Shown piece by piece: positions 28,276-37,710 of a stretch of 64,000 bases of DNA. The translations under genes were made by a program, and so were the position numbers. A model generated the notes under the pieces. That model saw only the letters and a program-made list of their open reading frames with translations, was not told the origin of the DNA and ran no database searches. The number at the start of each line of letters is the position of its first letter. The first letter of the stretch is position 1. This DNA comes from Corynebacterium kroppenstedtii DSM 44385 (GTDB lineage Bacteria > Actinomycetota > Actinomycetes > Mycobacteriales > Mycobacteriaceae): assembly GCF_000023145.1 (NCBI RefSeq), contig NC_012704.1:496001-560000 (forward strand), in the 5' to 3' direction.

Positions 28276-29496
28276 CTATTTTGCTTTCGCCCATGCGGTC
28301 AGCTTATCAACGGCACCGTCAATGACGTTCGCCTTCTTACAAAAAGCCCACCGAACCAGGGTTCGATACTGTTCCTCATCGTCAACGAACGCGGTGACAG
28401 GAATAGCTGCAACGCCCGCGTCCTTCGGAAGAGCAAGACAGAAGTCATCTGCGGTCATGTTCTTCGTCGCTTCGCACGTTGAGATGTCGGTAACCACGAA
28501 ATATGACCCATCACTGGGGTACACGGTCATCCCGATATCCCCACACACCTTTGCGATCTTCTTATAGTTGCTTTCCAACCGCTGGCTCAGTCCTTCGACC
28601 CAATCAGCTTCCTCACGTAACGCGTACGCCACTGCCGGTTGAAACGGTGTCGCCCCCACAAAGGACATATATTGCTTCGCTGTGATCGCCGCATCAACGA
28701 GCGGAGCAGGACCCATAACCCACTCCGTCTTCCAGCCCGTCGCATTAAAGGACTTCGCCGTCGACGAAACGGTCACAGTGCGCTCGCGCAAACTTCCCAC
28801 GGAGGCCACGGGAACGTGGCGCGCTCCACTAAACACCAGGTGCTCATAGACCTCGTCGGAAAGGACAAGGCAGTCGTGAGCCTCCGCAACTTCGCTGATC
28901 GCCAGTGTTTCGTCGGTTGTAAATACGTGCCCTGTCGGATTGTGAGGAGTGTTGACGACAATCATCCTCGTCTCATCCGACACAGTGCGGCGCAGTGCCT
29001 CAACATCTAATGCCCAGCGTGGGGTGCCGTCCTCGTCTGTCGTTGGGAGCAGCGGGACCGCTACATGGTTGCCACCCGCCAGCCGGACAGCAGCTGCATA
29101 AGCGTCGTAATAAGGTTCGATGAGGACCACTTCAGAGCCGGGCTCGACCAACGCCAAAATCGACGCTGCAATACCTTCCGTGGCACCGACGGTCACAGCA
29201 ACCTCGGTATCCGGATCAAAAACCTGGCCGTAGCTCTGCTCGCGATTAGCAGATATCGCTTTGCGTAGCTCCGGTATGCCCCGGCCTGGAGCGTACTGGT
29301 TATTGCCCGACAAAATCTGCTCAGAGGCGATCTCCAGCATTCTTCGTGGGCCGTCGCTGTCCGGAAAACCCTGGCCCAAGTTAATCGCGTTGTTTTCTAC
29401 TGCTAACCGGGTGATGCGCGAAAAGATCGTCTCAGGGATGTCACGGAGGCGCGACACGATCGGTGAAGTTAAAAGTGAACCGCTCTGTTCAGTCAT
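28276..29496 (-). CDS. class I/II PLP aminotransferase, DapC-like (Rv0858c type)
   Basis: A fold-type I transaminase of 406 aa resembling Rv0858c, which is annotated as N-succinyldiaminopimelate aminotransferase; other members are methionine or kynurenine transaminases. Visible are INLGQGFPDSDGP, VTVGATEGIAASI, VVNTPHNPTGHVF, LVLSDEVYEHLVF and the PLP lysine in VSSTAKSFNATGWKTEW. ATG 29496 follows TACAAT by 6 nt without a Shine-Dalgarno, supporting a leaderless start there and not at the longer upstream ORF start. The substrate remains uncertain. It is divergent from the hydrolase gene. Confidence 0.85.
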   Translation of the reverse strand: MTEQSGSLLTSPIVSRLRDIPETIFSRITRLAVENNAINLGQGFPDSDGPRRMLEIASEQILSGNNQYAPGRGIPELRKAISANREQSYGQVFDPDTEVAVTVGATEGIAASILALVEPGSEVVLIEPYYDAYAAAVRLAGGNHVAVPLLPTTDEDGTPRWALDVEALRRTVSDETRMIVVNTPHNPTGHVFTTDETLAISEVAEAHDCLVLSDEVYEHLVFSGARHVPVASVGSLRERTVTVSSTAKSFNATGWKTEWVMGPAPLVDAAITAKQYMSFVGATPFQPAVAYALREEADWVEGLSQRLESNYKKIAKVCGDIGMTVYPSDGSYFVVTDISTCEATKNMTADDFCLALPKDAGVAAIPVTAFVDDEEQYRTLVRWAFCKKANVIDGAVDKLTAWAKAK

Positions 29497-29502
29497 GGAG
29501 CC

Positions 29503-29508
29503 ATTGTA
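29503..29508 (-). promoter_or_regulatory. -10 box of a leaderless promoter (aminotransferase)
   Basis: Minus-strand TACAAT, 6 nt before ATG 29496. Confidence 0.55.
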
Positions 29509-29616
29509 AACACCAGCGCGGATAACGCCGCAGACGGGGCTGGTCATGAGTGGCCGGGGCTCCGGGCAAACACGACGGCTCTGTAAACACAACGGCCGTA
29601 TGAACTAGGCGGTATA

Positions 29617-29622
29617 TAAAAT
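29617..29622 (+). promoter_or_regulatory. -10 box of a leaderless promoter (alpha/beta hydrolase)
   Basis: TAAAAT, 6 nt before ATG 29629. It is divergent from the aminotransferase promoter, with 132 bp between the two starts. Confidence 0.5.
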
Positions 29623-29628
29623 AGCCAC

Positions 29629-30786
29629 ATGGCCAACAAACCCACCTCTGGATCTTCATCGTCGTCTGCGTCCCTAACCAGTGCATCGTCTTCCGCATCG
29701 GCCGGCACCTCTGCCGGTACCTCTGGCTCGGCCGGTTCTTCTGCGGGTAACACCGGGGTGGGTCGGTCGGACGATGTGCTCGCGGGGAACCCGATCCTCA
29801 CTCCGGAACAACAGCTTGACCAGATCGCGAGCTTTATTTCGGTCCACTACAAAGAGGTGTGGGACATTATTTCTTCCCCAGGGGATTTCTCCGCTGAGCG
29901 TGAGCAGCAAGCACCGGGAGAGCAACGCCAGTTGCAAGAGGACGCCGAGCAGACAGTGGGGCGTTTAAACGACATCGTGACGCATACCTCGCAGCTCGTT
30001 CTCGGGGTGGGCCTCGACCACTCCATCCCGGGCGTGGCATTCACGTCGAACGGGCCAGACATGCACACCGTCGACGGCAACACCGCAGTCTTCGTCCCCT
30101 CAACCCCCACAGGGCGGATAGCGGTATCGCTACATGGTGGCCCGGGGTGGCACGGATCAGGACAGGAACTCGAGATCTTCTGGCGGCCAACCATCGCCGC
30201 GATCGCAGAGCTCTCCGGCACAACAATTATCGACGTCGACTATCAGCTTCCCCTCATACGACGGCGCCTTTCCTCCGATGCGCAAGGAAACGCTGTGTAT
30301 AGCGATCACGCCGAGGGGACAGAAGGAATCATTCGTGATGCGCTTGCCGCAGTCGACGCGGCGGAAGGTGTGCTCAGCACTATCCCCAGCGATACACGTG
30401 AATCAGACAGCACCACCATTACGCACGACGAGGCCCGAGGCTACGACATCGTGGCCTTCGGCAGCGGTACATCTGCTGGGCTAGAGCTCGCAGCGAAGTG
30501 GAACAGCGAGCGCATTGTTCTGCAGCACCCTCGGCTATTCCAGCCCAGTCCAGAGAACGAGACGTGGCGGAACCACGATTTCAGCCAGACTCAAGTTCTT
30601 GTTCAGAAAGCCACGCGCGACACCATCGCCGTCGATCCAGAAGCGATTGCTCATAACCTTCAGGAGCTAGGAGCAACCACAACCGTGACCGAGCACCTGG
30701 GCTACCACGTGTTGGCTACTCCGGCGGTACAAAGAGAGTGCGCCCAAGAAGCCGCCAACTTCCTCCAGGACGGATCTGTTCGCTAA
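29629..30786 (+). CDS. alpha/beta hydrolase with a low-complexity N-terminus
   Basis: A 385-aa soluble protein. Residues 5-45 are almost only Ser, Ala, Gly and Thr. The hydrolase part carries the oxyanion motif SLHGGPGWHG (HGGG-like), a strand with IIDVDYQLPL, and the nucleophile elbow FGSGTSAGLELA, a GxSxG with the central Ser. A candidate acid is in ATRDTIAVDP and the His in EHLGYHVLA. This fits the esterase/lipase group related to hormone-sensitive lipase. There is no signal peptide. The substrate is unknown. The low-complexity tail is unusual for a cytoplasmic esterase. Confidence 0.75.
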   Translation: MANKPTSGSSSSSASLTSASSSASAGTSAGTSGSAGSSAGNTGVGRSDDVLAGNPILTPEQQLDQIASFISVHYKEVWDIISSPGDFSAEREQQAPGEQRQLQEDAEQTVGRLNDIVTHTSQLVLGVGLDHSIPGVAFTSNGPDMHTVDGNTAVFVPSTPTGRIAVSLHGGPGWHGSGQELEIFWRPTIAAIAELSGTTIIDVDYQLPLIRRRLSSDAQGNAVYSDHAEGTEGIIRDALAAVDAAEGVLSTIPSDTRESDSTTITHDEARGYDIVAFGSGTSAGLELAAKWNSERIVLQHPRLFQPSPENETWRNHDFSQTQVLVQKATRDTIAVDPEAIAHNLQELGATTTVTEHLGYHVLATPAVQRECAQEAANFLQDGSVR

Positions 30787-30876
30787 GGATCTCTTCACGG
30801 ATTTATCCGCCACGGCGTCAGCGCTCGATTGGGACGGCAGCTCTCATCGAGGAGACAGCACGCACATCGACGTCAG

Positions 30877-31518
30877 CTACAGCGGCAAGAGATTCCGCTT
30901 CGCACCCATCACGTCGTCAATGCGATCAAGATTGTCGGCCAGCATTTTCCACTGTTGGGGCGCAATGGCAGCCTCGGCATCGCGCACAACGTTCTGGTTC
31001 TTCGTCGCCCACCCAATCGGCATGGGATTAATCTCATCCCACCGATCCTTATGCTGAACCGACCGCGTCGCCGTGACCGCTACCGACGGGATACGCTCGC
31101 CGACCTCGCGCACCGTACCCGGAATCCGTGCCACGGTCCGTGCAGACAGCGCCCACCGCGGCTCATCATCCGCATTCACCGAGGTATTCACCAACGCCAT
31201 GATCTCAACGTCGTGGGGATTCACCCGGGCAACCATCGCCGGTGCCAGCTCATAGCGGTCATACAACGACTGTCCCGAACCCACCATGCGCGGAATGACC
31301 TGAACCATCACCAGGCTGAACAACCCGAAGAGCCCCAGAACTATGGCGAACAACACGAAGGCACCGTCGTGGCCAGCAAAAATAAAGATGAGGACAGCTG
31401 CGACAACGAGGATCCCACCGAGCACGCCGGCACTCACCTGGAGCCGGCGCGAATCTCGCACGAACTCATTATGTTGGCGGTTAAAAGCCTCGTCCACGGT
31501 GAACTGAAAAGTGCTCAT
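30877..31518 (-). CDS. DUF3239-type membrane protein
   Basis: A protein of 213 aa with two adjacent helices near the N-terminus (about residues 29-74) and a soluble C-terminal domain (LAPAMVARVNPHDVEIMALV; EPRWALSARTVARIPG). I recall this as the corynebacterial DUF3239 family. ATG 31518 lies 4 bp after the helicase stop with GAGG 12 nt upstream; earlier in-frame starts at 31530 and 31536 overlap the helicase. It is the third gene after the large helicase partner and the helicase, so it is probably co-transcribed. Function unknown. Confidence 0.65.
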   Translation of the reverse strand: MSTFQFTVDEAFNRQHNEFVRDSRRLQVSAGVLGGILVVAAVLIFIFAGHDGAFVLFAIVLGLFGLFSLVMVQVIPRMVGSGQSLYDRYELAPAMVARVNPHDVEIMALVNTSVNADDEPRWALSARTVARIPGTVREVGERIPSVAVTATRSVQHKDRWDEINPMPIGWATKNQNVVRDAEAAIAPQQWKMLADNLDRIDDVMGAKRNLLPL

Positions 31519-31522
31519 GGTG

Positions 31523-33199
31523 TTAGTCATCCTCAAGGTCCGGTAAATCCGCCGAGTTCACAATCCGGTACGCATACCCCTGCTCAGCCAAGAAACGCTG
31601 ACGATGGGCCGCGTACTCGGCGTCGATCGTATCGCGCGACACCACTGTGTAGAAATGCGCACTCCCGCCGTCGCGCTTGGGGCGCATCAAACGGCCCAAA
31701 CGCTGCGCCTCTTCCTGCCGCGAACCAAACGTCCCGGACACCTGAATAGCCAACGACGCCTCAGGTAAATCAATAGAGAAGTTCGCCACTTTACTGACGA
31801 CGAGCGTCGAAATCTCCCCAGAACGGAACTGCTCGAAAAGCTCTTCGCGCTTCTTATTCCGCGTTTTGCCGTCGATAAGGGGAGCGTTCAGCTTCTCGCT
31901 CAGCTCCTCCAACTGGTCGATGTACGCGCCAATGATCAACGTCGGTTCGTTGGGGTGCTGGGCCATGATCTTGCGAGCCACGCGGATCTTCGTCCCCGAG
32001 CACGCCGACAACCGATACTTATCCGACTTTTCAGCGGTGGCGTACACCATGCGCTCTGACTCGGTCATCATGGACCGCACCTCAATACACTCCGCCGGCG
32101 CAATCCAGCCTTGGGCCTCGATGTCCTTCCACGGTGCGTCATAGCGCTTGGGCCCAATCAAGCTGAACACATCGCCCTCACGGCCATCCTCACGCACCAG
32201 CGTCGCCGTCAAACCCAAACGACGACGAGACTGCAGATCAGAGGTCAAACGAAACACCGGGGCAGGCAGCAGGTGCACCTCGTCGTAAATAATGAGGCCC
32301 CAATCGCGCGAATCGAAGAGCTCCAGCGCGCGATACTCACCGCGGGTTTTTCGGGTCACGACCTGGTACGTTGCGATCGTCACCGGGCGGATTTCCTTCT
32401 TCTCGCCGGAGTACTCGCCGATCTCATCCTCGGTGAGGGTGGTGCGACGAATCAGCTCGTCCCGCCACTGGCGCCCCGATACGGTATTCGTCACCAGAAT
32501 CAGCGTCGTCGTCTTGGACTTCGCCATGGCCGCCGCCCCGACCATCGTTTTACCTGCTCCACAGGGTAAAACGACGACGCCGGACCCGCCATCCCAAAAC
32601 GAATCCGCCGCGAGTTTTTGATAATCGCGAAGCTGCCAGTCCACGTTCTCCGTCGACAAGGAAATAGCATGGGCCTCACCGTCGACGTAGCCCGCCTGGT
32701 CATCGGCAGGCCACCCGACCTTCAGCAACTCCTGCTTCAGGCGACCGCGCTCGGAGGGATGAACAGTCCACGCATCATCCGCAATGGCAGACCCCAGCAT
32801 GGGCTTGATCTTCTTGTGGCGAATAACCTCCGACAACACGGCCTTATCCGTCGCGTGCAGAACCAGTCCGTGGATCGGATCCTTGTGCAACGTCAGGCGG
32901 CCATAGCGGCCCATCGTGTCGGCAATATCCACCAGCAGCGGCTGCGGAACAGGGAAACGAGAATAATTCTCCAGCACATCGACAACCTGTTCAGCGTCGT
33001 GTCCGGCAGCGCGCGCATTCCACAATGCCAGCGGCGTAATGCGGTACGTGTGGATGTGCTCAGGTGCTCGCTCAAGCTCAGCAAACGGGGCCAAAGCAGC
33101 ACGGGCCTCCTCGGCCTTCGGATGATCAATTTCAAGCAGAACTGTCTTATCTGATTGAACAATAAGAGGCCCATCGAAGGCGTTAGTGCCCTGCGCCAT
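31523..33199 (-). CDS. XPB/ERCC3-type DNA repair helicase (Rv0861c-like)
   Basis: A superfamily 2 helicase, 558 aa, of the bacterial XPB group, predicted to unwind damaged DNA 3' to 5'. An N-terminal XPB-specific domain fills about residues 1-180. Motifs follow in order: Q-like LRDYQKLAA, Walker A VVLPCGAGKTMVG, DEVH in IIYDEVHLLPA, motif III LGLTATLVREDG, and motif VI QRLGRLMRPKRDGG. The RED-like loop VREDGRE is also present. GGAAAGGG precedes ATG. The large neighbour upstream is its constant genomic partner in actinobacteria (Rv0862c), suggesting a joint complex. Confidence 0.93.
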   Translation of the reverse strand: MAQGTNAFDGPLIVQSDKTVLLEIDHPKAEEARAALAPFAELERAPEHIHTYRITPLALWNARAAGHDAEQVVDVLENYSRFPVPQPLLVDIADTMGRYGRLTLHKDPIHGLVLHATDKAVLSEVIRHKKIKPMLGSAIADDAWTVHPSERGRLKQELLKVGWPADDQAGYVDGEAHAISLSTENVDWQLRDYQKLAADSFWDGGSGVVVLPCGAGKTMVGAAAMAKSKTTTLILVTNTVSGRQWRDELIRRTTLTEDEIGEYSGEKKEIRPVTIATYQVVTRKTRGEYRALELFDSRDWGLIIYDEVHLLPAPVFRLTSDLQSRRRLGLTATLVREDGREGDVFSLIGPKRYDAPWKDIEAQGWIAPAECIEVRSMMTESERMVYATAEKSDKYRLSACSGTKIRVARKIMAQHPNEPTLIIGAYIDQLEELSEKLNAPLIDGKTRNKKREELFEQFRSGEISTLVVSKVANFSIDLPEASLAIQVSGTFGSRQEEAQRLGRLMRPKRDGGSAHFYTVVSRDTIDAEYAAHRQRFLAEQGYAYRIVNSADLPDLEDD

Positions 33200-33279
33200 A
33201 CAAACCCTTTCCTTTCGTTGCTCAGCGGTCGAGGACCGTGTTCACCGGCCCATCACTGATTAGCGGTTCAAGCCTGCGC

Positions 33280-35988
33280 TCACCGGTCCAGGAGCGTAAT
33301 GCTTGTGACATGGTGGAACGCAATACGTCGAACTTCCGACGAATGAACATCGAACCCATCAAAATAGCCCGATGTCACAGTTAACGGCTCCATGCGGTAT
33401 CGCTTAGTTGCGCCATTCTTCTCAACGTACGTCACAATGACTTGCATTCCCGACCGCGCATAATGAGAAAGCTGCGGAACCCAATCCTGCGGGTGAGTGA
33501 GAACCCGGCCCTCGACGTCATCGGCATCCTCCCGACGGACCGCAGCAATCGCACCAGCAATGCCGTCCTCCGGAGTGGGCGTCACATTCACCGAATACCG
33601 AGTCAACATCTCGGACTCATCCGCTGGCGAGAGATCAAAGTGGCTATCAAACCGGGCAACCGAATCCGACTGGACCGCCATACCACCGGCATCCTCCTGG
33701 ACAACCTGGAACCCCTCGGCAGCCACATCCCTCAGCGCCGTTGCCAGCGGTACCGACCCCACCAACACCGTCGGCGCGATCTTTCGTAAACCTGCCGACG
33801 ACGCTGCGGGGGAAGCCAGCACATCGTCGACGACCTGCGGATCATCAATGCGTAGATAACACGAGGCCTCGCCACCGCGCACCGATCCATAGAAGCGGCC
33901 CACGTCGTCGATGAGGAAAGTGAGCCCCTGGGGAACACCATTGAGCACCCGAAGCGACAGAAACGACGAAATATCCTCAGGCGTGAGACCCGACGCCATC
34001 CCGCGGCGGAGACTATCCTCCGAAACCCTGTACAGCGTTGCCAGCCCGGGGCTTTCCACGTCGGCAATACGATCCATCATGCTCGTTGTCGTGTCATCAA
34101 GAGGACTAGGGGCCAGAACGGTCATATCGCCCTGAGCAATGAGCGTCGACGACGGCGCAGGAAATGAGGCCTGGCAGTGCCGGATCAGAGCGACGACATA
34201 CGCGTCGTAGAGCGACAAATCTGCGGTCGACGAATTTGCTGAGTCCGGCTGAGAGCTACCGGTGTCCTTATTGTTCCCCGCCGAATCGCTCCCCACCGAC
34301 GTTGGCTGGGACGTTGGCTGAGAAGCGTAGGTGCGCGACAGGCGTAACACATAATCGGCCATAGGTGTGGAATGTGTCTCGCGATCTGGGGGAATGTCGC
34401 GGAACAGGGGGAGGAGAATGTCCGTGACCCCGGTGGTTGCCCGCCCAGAAATAAGCCCGAACGCCTCCGCATTGGTCACCATATTGGGAACAGCCCGCGG
34501 ATCCATGTAGACCACATGCTGCGGATACATGTACCCGTACGCCGAGTACACATCCTCCGTTTTCCCGGTTGCGGAAGGATCAAAACCGCGCGCCGCAGAT
34601 AAGAGGTGCCGACGCAAAACGAGAGCACCCGGGGACACCGTCTCCTCGTCGAAGACATTGATGTTCTTGCCGTCCTCATCCTTGCCGACGACCCACGTCT
34701 GTGCCAGGGAACCAAACCATCCCATCGCCAGCAGCGCCCACTGCGTGCCGGCATCGGCGTGGATCCACTCTTCGGCCAGGCGCGTCGGACCCCACCACCC
34801 GTAATCCGCCTCATCATAAAGAGATTCCGGATCGCCCCAGTCCAGAAAGCCGAGGCCACGGGCCAGCTCAAGAAGAGTAATGAGCCTCGTGCGAGTGAGC
34901 CCGATATCCGACAATTCTTTTTCCGCCCGCCGCAGTTCGCGAACGCCGATTTCCGAATTACGCAGCGCCTTAAACGGTGTTCGCGCAGCGAACCGCAAAA
35001 GCTCCCGCATATGGAACAAGGTCAGGGACACTTCCGCCGCGGCTGCCGACGACAACTGCGCGCGGGCGGGTGAGACGGTATCGATAATGTCATCGGGCGT
35101 CTGCTTCATCGGAATGGGCGACGGCGGGAAATGAAAACCTTCCGGCGGCTGGAGGGATGTCGGTACGAAATTGTCGTGCCGTCCCGCGAGGTAGTTATGG
35201 ACGCGGAGGGGGAGCCGGACGTAGACGTCGGCCGGTGGTTGCTGGGTGGATGAGTTCGCGCCGCTTGGTGTGCGGCCTTTGTGTGCCGACGAGGGGCGCC
35301 CGGTCGATTGAGCTGTGTCGTACACCTCCAGCAAACCGAGTGAAATGAGGTGGGGGACGGGGGCAGACGGATCTGAGTTCTTTGCAGGAGAATGGACTCC
35401 TCGGCCCCCTGCGCCGTGGAGGCGCTGCAGCACACGTCGTTCTTGAGGAGTCACTGTGTCCAGCAGTGCAGTCCAGTCCTCACCGATGGGCAGGGGAGGC
35501 TCGATGAATGCAATTTGCGAGGTCGGCGACCGTACTGCATCGGAAACGACCCGGAATTGTGACTCCACGGTGGCGTGATCCGCGGTATCGGGGAAGGGGA
35601 GGCCCCAGACTAGCCCATGCTCGGACAAGTATTCCAACGCGGAGAGAACGTGATGTTCCGTCGGCATGGATGATTCATCGACGCCGACCTCGGCTAATGA
35701 CGACGTGAGTCGGTCGTAGAGATCCGACACAGTGAGTGGCCCGTTGTTCCGGCCGTGATCCGTCAGATCCGCCATGACCCTGAGACAGGCCGACGACAGC
35801 ATATCGAGGGCTTCCACAGTTTGTGTGACCGTGAATGGGCTGGTTAGCCGCGCAGCTAGTTGGCCACTGCCGACGGGCATCGGGAAGAGATTCTCCAGGC
35901 GCTCGCGAAGAATCAGCGAGAGTTGATCGTCGCTAATCTGTGCGAGCCACTCAGACAAGCGATCGGGAACGGAACCGGGAGAAGACAT
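33280..35988 (-). CDS. large helicase-associated protein (Rv0862c-like)
   Basis: A 902-aa cytoplasmic protein, always paired with the XPB helicase in actinobacteria as far as I recall. The N-terminal half is helical with winged-helix-like repeats (AARLTSPFTVTQTVEALDML; TPQERRVLQRLHGAGGRG). A Gln/Ser/Pro-rich stretch lies near residues 555-590 (TSQPTSVGSDS). The C-terminal third (VLAPSPLDDTTTSMMDRIAD; GLTFLIDDVGRFYG; VVQEDAGGMAVQS) matches the helicase C-terminal-like XPB-associated domain. No Walker motif is present, so it is unlikely to be a motor itself. TAGAAT lies 8 nt before ATG. Confidence 0.82.
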   Translation of the reverse strand: MSSPGSVPDRLSEWLAQISDDQLSLILRERLENLFPMPVGSGQLAARLTSPFTVTQTVEALDMLSSACLRVMADLTDHGRNNGPLTVSDLYDRLTSSLAEVGVDESSMPTEHHVLSALEYLSEHGLVWGLPFPDTADHATVESQFRVVSDAVRSPTSQIAFIEPPLPIGEDWTALLDTVTPQERRVLQRLHGAGGRGVHSPAKNSDPSAPVPHLISLGLLEVYDTAQSTGRPSSAHKGRTPSGANSSTQQPPADVYVRLPLRVHNYLAGRHDNFVPTSLQPPEGFHFPPSPIPMKQTPDDIIDTVSPARAQLSSAAAAEVSLTLFHMRELLRFAARTPFKALRNSEIGVRELRRAEKELSDIGLTRTRLITLLELARGLGFLDWGDPESLYDEADYGWWGPTRLAEEWIHADAGTQWALLAMGWFGSLAQTWVVGKDEDGKNINVFDEETVSPGALVLRRHLLSAARGFDPSATGKTEDVYSAYGYMYPQHVVYMDPRAVPNMVTNAEAFGLISGRATTGVTDILLPLFRDIPPDRETHSTPMADYVLRLSRTYASQPTSQPTSVGSDSAGNNKDTGSSQPDSANSSTADLSLYDAYVVALIRHCQASFPAPSSTLIAQGDMTVLAPSPLDDTTTSMMDRIADVESPGLATLYRVSEDSLRRGMASGLTPEDISSFLSLRVLNGVPQGLTFLIDDVGRFYGSVRGGEASCYLRIDDPQVVDDVLASPAASSAGLRKIAPTVLVGSVPLATALRDVAAEGFQVVQEDAGGMAVQSDSVARFDSHFDLSPADESEMLTRYSVNVTPTPEDGIAGAIAAVRREDADDVEGRVLTHPQDWVPQLSHYARSGMQVIVTYVEKNGATKRYRMEPLTVTSGYFDGFDVHSSEVRRIAFHHVTSITLLDR

Positions 35989-36062
35989 AAACCCCCATTC
36001 TAACCGGGGGCAATCGTTCTTAGTAGGGTGACTAATACGTACTGATCTGAAAAGATGGAGCC

Positions 36063-36263
36063 ATGGCGAAAGATAAAGAACAATATGTTGATCCAGGTTG
36101 GCCTCAGCATTTAGAGGAGGGCGAGCACCCCGTGACAGAGGTGGTCTCCCACGTGCCGGGCGCGACGAGCCCCTACGGTGAGGACACGAAGTTCCCTGTC
36201 GATTCCAGCGAGCTTAACTACGTTCACCCGTACACCCCTGTGAACAGGCCATTTAAGCGTTAA
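36063..36263 (+). CDS. 66-aa conserved small protein
   Basis: A hydrophilic protein, rich in Pro, Glu, Tyr and His, with no membrane segment (EQYVDPGWPQHLEEGEHPVT; NYVHPYTPVNRPFKR at the end). GGAG lies 2-3 nt before ATG. It is divergent from the helicase-partner gene with 74 bp between the starts. Codon use looks coding and the sequence has the feel of a conserved corynebacterial orphan. Function unknown. Confidence 0.6.
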   Translation: MAKDKEQYVDPGWPQHLEEGEHPVTEVVSHVPGATSPYGEDTKFPVDSSELNYVHPYTPVNRPFKR

Positions 36264-36387
36264 TTCCCGCGCCGCTGCGCGGCCGAGTGCTCTAGTGTTG
36301 CTCGAGCGTGCCTCAACTGTGTGCTGGTTGCTTGCCAACGTGTCTTAGTTCCAGCGCGTCTAATGTTGGGCTCCCATAGCCTGGCTA

Positions 36388-36440
36388 CATAAAACGAACC
36401 CCTCGGGAGATATCCACCAATGATGGTGTTTCCCGAGGGG
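36388..36440 (-). terminator. terminator of rpf, perhaps bidirectional
   Basis: CCCCTCGGGA (36399-36408) pairs with TCCCGAGGGG (36431-36440), with an inner CACCA/TGGTG stem. On the minus strand it is followed by TTCGTTTT. Confidence 0.75.
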
Positions 36441-36462
36441 TGCTCGTTATAAAGCGCGTCGC

Positions 36463-37245
36463 TTATGCAGCGCTGCGTGACGAGTGGAAGTTCTTCTCCA
36501 CGGCGTCGTAAATCTTCGTAGCCTGAGCGGTGGCCTCAGCGTAACCGTTCACAGCTGCGCCAATGGCTTGATTGTAGGCACCAACGAGCTCGTCGTGATG
36601 AGCGTGGTAGTAATCCGTGATCACGGCGGGCATCGGAATGCCAGCTTTGTTGAAGGCAGCCTGGATGGCGTCGAAAACCTGGTCCAAGCTTGCGATGCTC
36701 TGCGTTGCGGCCAGGTCCGTCACAGCCTTCTGCGGGGTCGGAGCCTCGTCGGCTACGTCGGCAGGAGCCTGAGCTGCAGGTGCAGCGTTCTCGGCAGGTG
36801 CAGCCTCTTCAACAGGAGCGGCTGCGGGCTGAACGGCAGCCTGAGCACCGTTGGCGTAGGCGTTATCGCGCTGAGAAGGGGCACTGCTCAACCCGAGCTG
36901 CGCGGAGCAAGCCGGCCAGGCGTTCCAGCCCTGTTCAGCGAGGACGCGCTCGCCGACCGTGATCTGCTGCTCACGGGTTGCCTGGTTAGCAGTAGCAGCG
37001 TATTCGGTTCCGCCGTATGCAGACCAGGTGGACGGTGCGAACTGCAGACCACCCTGGAAGCCGTTGCCAGTGTTGATGCCCCAGTTGCCACCAGACTCGC
37101 ACTGAGCTAAACGATCCCAATCGGAATCTGGTGCTGCCGACGCTGACGGAGCGACAGCAATGCCGCTAGCTGTGATAGCCAAGCCCGACAGGGCAACCTT
37201 GGCGCCGGTAGAAATACGGTTGGTGTTCTTGGAGTGCTGTCCCAT
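36463..37245 (-). CDS. rpf1: resuscitation-promoting factor (Rpf1-type muralytic protein)
   Basis: A secreted lysozyme-like enzyme that cleaves peptidoglycan and stimulates growth of resting cells. From ATG 37245 the product is 260 aa: a signal peptide ending near APSASA, the Rpf domain (about residues 38-115), an Ala/Pro/Glu-rich linker, and a helical tail. The Rpf domain has WDRLAQCESGGNWGINTGNG with the catalytic Glu, GLQFAPSTWSAYGG and the disulfide Cys in WPACSAQLG. There is no LysM or G5 domain, so it is the short Rpf1 form. The longer upstream ORF start at 37317 would bury the signal peptide. TTATAC lies 6 nt before ATG. Confidence 0.9.
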   Translation of the reverse strand: MGQHSKNTNRISTGAKVALSGLAITASGIAVAPSASAAPDSDWDRLAQCESGGNWGINTGNGFQGGLQFAPSTWSAYGGTEYAATANQATREQQITVGERVLAEQGWNAWPACSAQLGLSSAPSQRDNAYANGAQAAVQPAAAPVEEAAPAENAAPAAQAPADVADEAPTPQKAVTDLAATQSIASLDQVFDAIQAAFNKAGIPMPAVITDYYHAHHDELVGAYNQAIGAAVNGYAEATAQATKIYDAVEKNFHSSRSAA

Positions 37246-37710
37246 AAAGGGGTATAACCTCTCTGTGCGATAATCGGCGTCCTTGGCGGACCGCTTCTTG
37301 ACGTACTGGACGGCCACGCTACATGAAGGTTACGAAAAGGTCACATTCTGGTAGCGACTTGGAGTCGGTCGTGAGCGAGTAACATGGGTAACAGTGCAGC
37401 GTAAAGCTATATTTTGACCGAATTATTGACGAAAAGTGCCGTTAAAATGTGATTAAGAACACTATTATTCGTGCGTGCGGCAGGTAGTACTGCGCGTTTA
37501 TTGACGAGTAAAAAACGTAAACCTACCTATGAAGCGTCGGGGTGGGCTAAAAGTTGTGGATCGTTTAGAATAAGGAGTTTCGCCCATCCACGCTGGGATA
37601 GTCTCGAGTTCACCCCGCGATACATGGTTAAACCGATACACGGTTACAGAGCCAGATGTAGAAGATGTAGACACACCCAGCTTATGAAATACAGAGAAAG
37701 GAAAACCCTC
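37246..37710. promoter_or_regulatory. divergent control region between rpf and cspB
   Basis: A 465-base gap. The rpf side has a possible -10 TTATAC directly before the start. The cspB side could be a long 5' leader, as is common for cold-shock genes, ending in AAGGA before ATG 37711. GTTAC-CCAT-GTTAC appears on the minus strand near 37380. I looked for a c-di-AMP (ydaO) riboswitch, seen upstream of some actinobacterial rpf genes, and did not see its conserved blocks. Confidence 0.35.

Noticed and set aside
30829..31749. Plus-strand ORF of 306 codons opposite DUF3239 and the helicase end
   Set aside because: Arg/His-rich shadow translation with no motif; both genes on the other strand are supported.
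37246..37480. c-di-AMP (ydaO) riboswitch upstream of rpf
   Set aside because: Known for some actinobacterial rpf genes, but its conserved blocks are not visible here.
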